A stretch of 5,667 bases of DNA, taken from NCBI GenBank assembly GCA_021772165.1, contig JAJFMM010000148.1, positions 1 to 5,667 of the forward strand. The letters run 5' to 3'. The stretch's first letter is position 1; each line of letters opens with the position of its first letter. The notes below the pieces were generated by a model. That model did not search any database, had not been told where the DNA came from, and worked only from the letters and a program-made list of their open reading frames with translations. This document shows positions 5,604 to 5,667 of the stretch, in pieces. Origin of the DNA: Chlamydiota bacterium (GTDB taxonomy: Bacteria > Chlamydiota > Chlamydiia > Chlamydiales > SM23-39). A program made the translations under genes and the position numbers.

Positions 5604-5667
5604 ATGTTAGGGACCATTTTAATTATTCTCTTAGTATTACTTCTAATTGGCGCGTTTCCAAGATGGA
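5604..5667 (+). CDS. Small hydrophobic membrane protein resembling DUF3309, 3' end outside window
   Basis: Only the first 21 codons are present: MLGTILIILLVLLLIGAFPRW, one hydrophobic segment followed by a proline-tryptophan turn. From family knowledge, DUF3309 proteins are about 50 residues, start with a very similar MLGTILLIILILLLLGALP-type segment and end with a second hydrophobic stretch. Their function is unknown. The ATG at 5604 is preceded by AAGGAG at 5592-5597, and ATG 5601 in the same frame would add one Met. An inner-membrane location is inferred. The gene is divergent from the glycosyltransferase operon and downstream of the long hairpin, so the hairpin may lie in its 5' leader. 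A TATGAT at 5500-5505 could be its -10 element, but no -35 at normal distance was seen. Confidence 0.72.
   Translation, partial: MLGTILIILLVLLLIGAFPRW

Overview
The window is a bacterial glycosyltransferase cluster about 5 kb long. The organism cannot be fixed from the sequence alone. Compact genes, clear AAGGAG/AGGAGG ribosome-binding sites and repeated ATGA stop-start overlaps fit many Gram-negative lineages. The style of the phosphohexomutase and of the TPR-linked glycosyltransferases would suit an environmental member of the Chlamydiota or a similar group, but this is only a guess. No tRNA, rRNA, CRISPR array or complete insertion sequence was seen.

Left part, plus strand (1-1606): the C-terminal 192 residues of an alpha-D-phosphohexomutase (phosphoglucomutase/phosphomannomutase type) overlap by 11 bases a family-2 glycosyltransferase with a C-terminal TPR-like helical region (paralog A).

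Middle, minus strand (5306 down to 1581): a tightly packed run, read right to left. It holds a second GT2-TPR protein (paralog C), a third divergent GT2-TPR protein that has lost several active-site motifs (paralog B), and a GT-B fold group-1 glycosyltransferase with an altered E-x7-E motif. The first three genes are joined by two ATGA overlaps, each preceded by a strong Shine-Dalgarno sequence, so they are very probably one operon. Downstream, after a weak terminator-like structure, lie two short overlapping ORFs (65 and 93 codons) of unknown function. They are either a coupled pair or one gene split by a frameshift. The last one converges on paralog A and overlaps it by 26 bases.

Right part (5307-5667): an AT-rich divergent intergenic region holds a 16-bp perfect palindrome, a 10-bp-stem hairpin and a striking hairpin with two perfectly matching 21-nt arms. 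The start of a small hydrophobic protein resembling the DUF3309 family follows on the plus strand and runs off the edge.

How the genes could work together (inference): the mutase interconverts hexose-6-phosphate and hexose-1-phosphate and so feeds nucleotide-sugar synthesis. The four glycosyltransferases would use such donors on a surface glycan or on a protein acceptor. No polymerase, flippase, aminotransferase or acceptor gene is visible, so the product is unknown.
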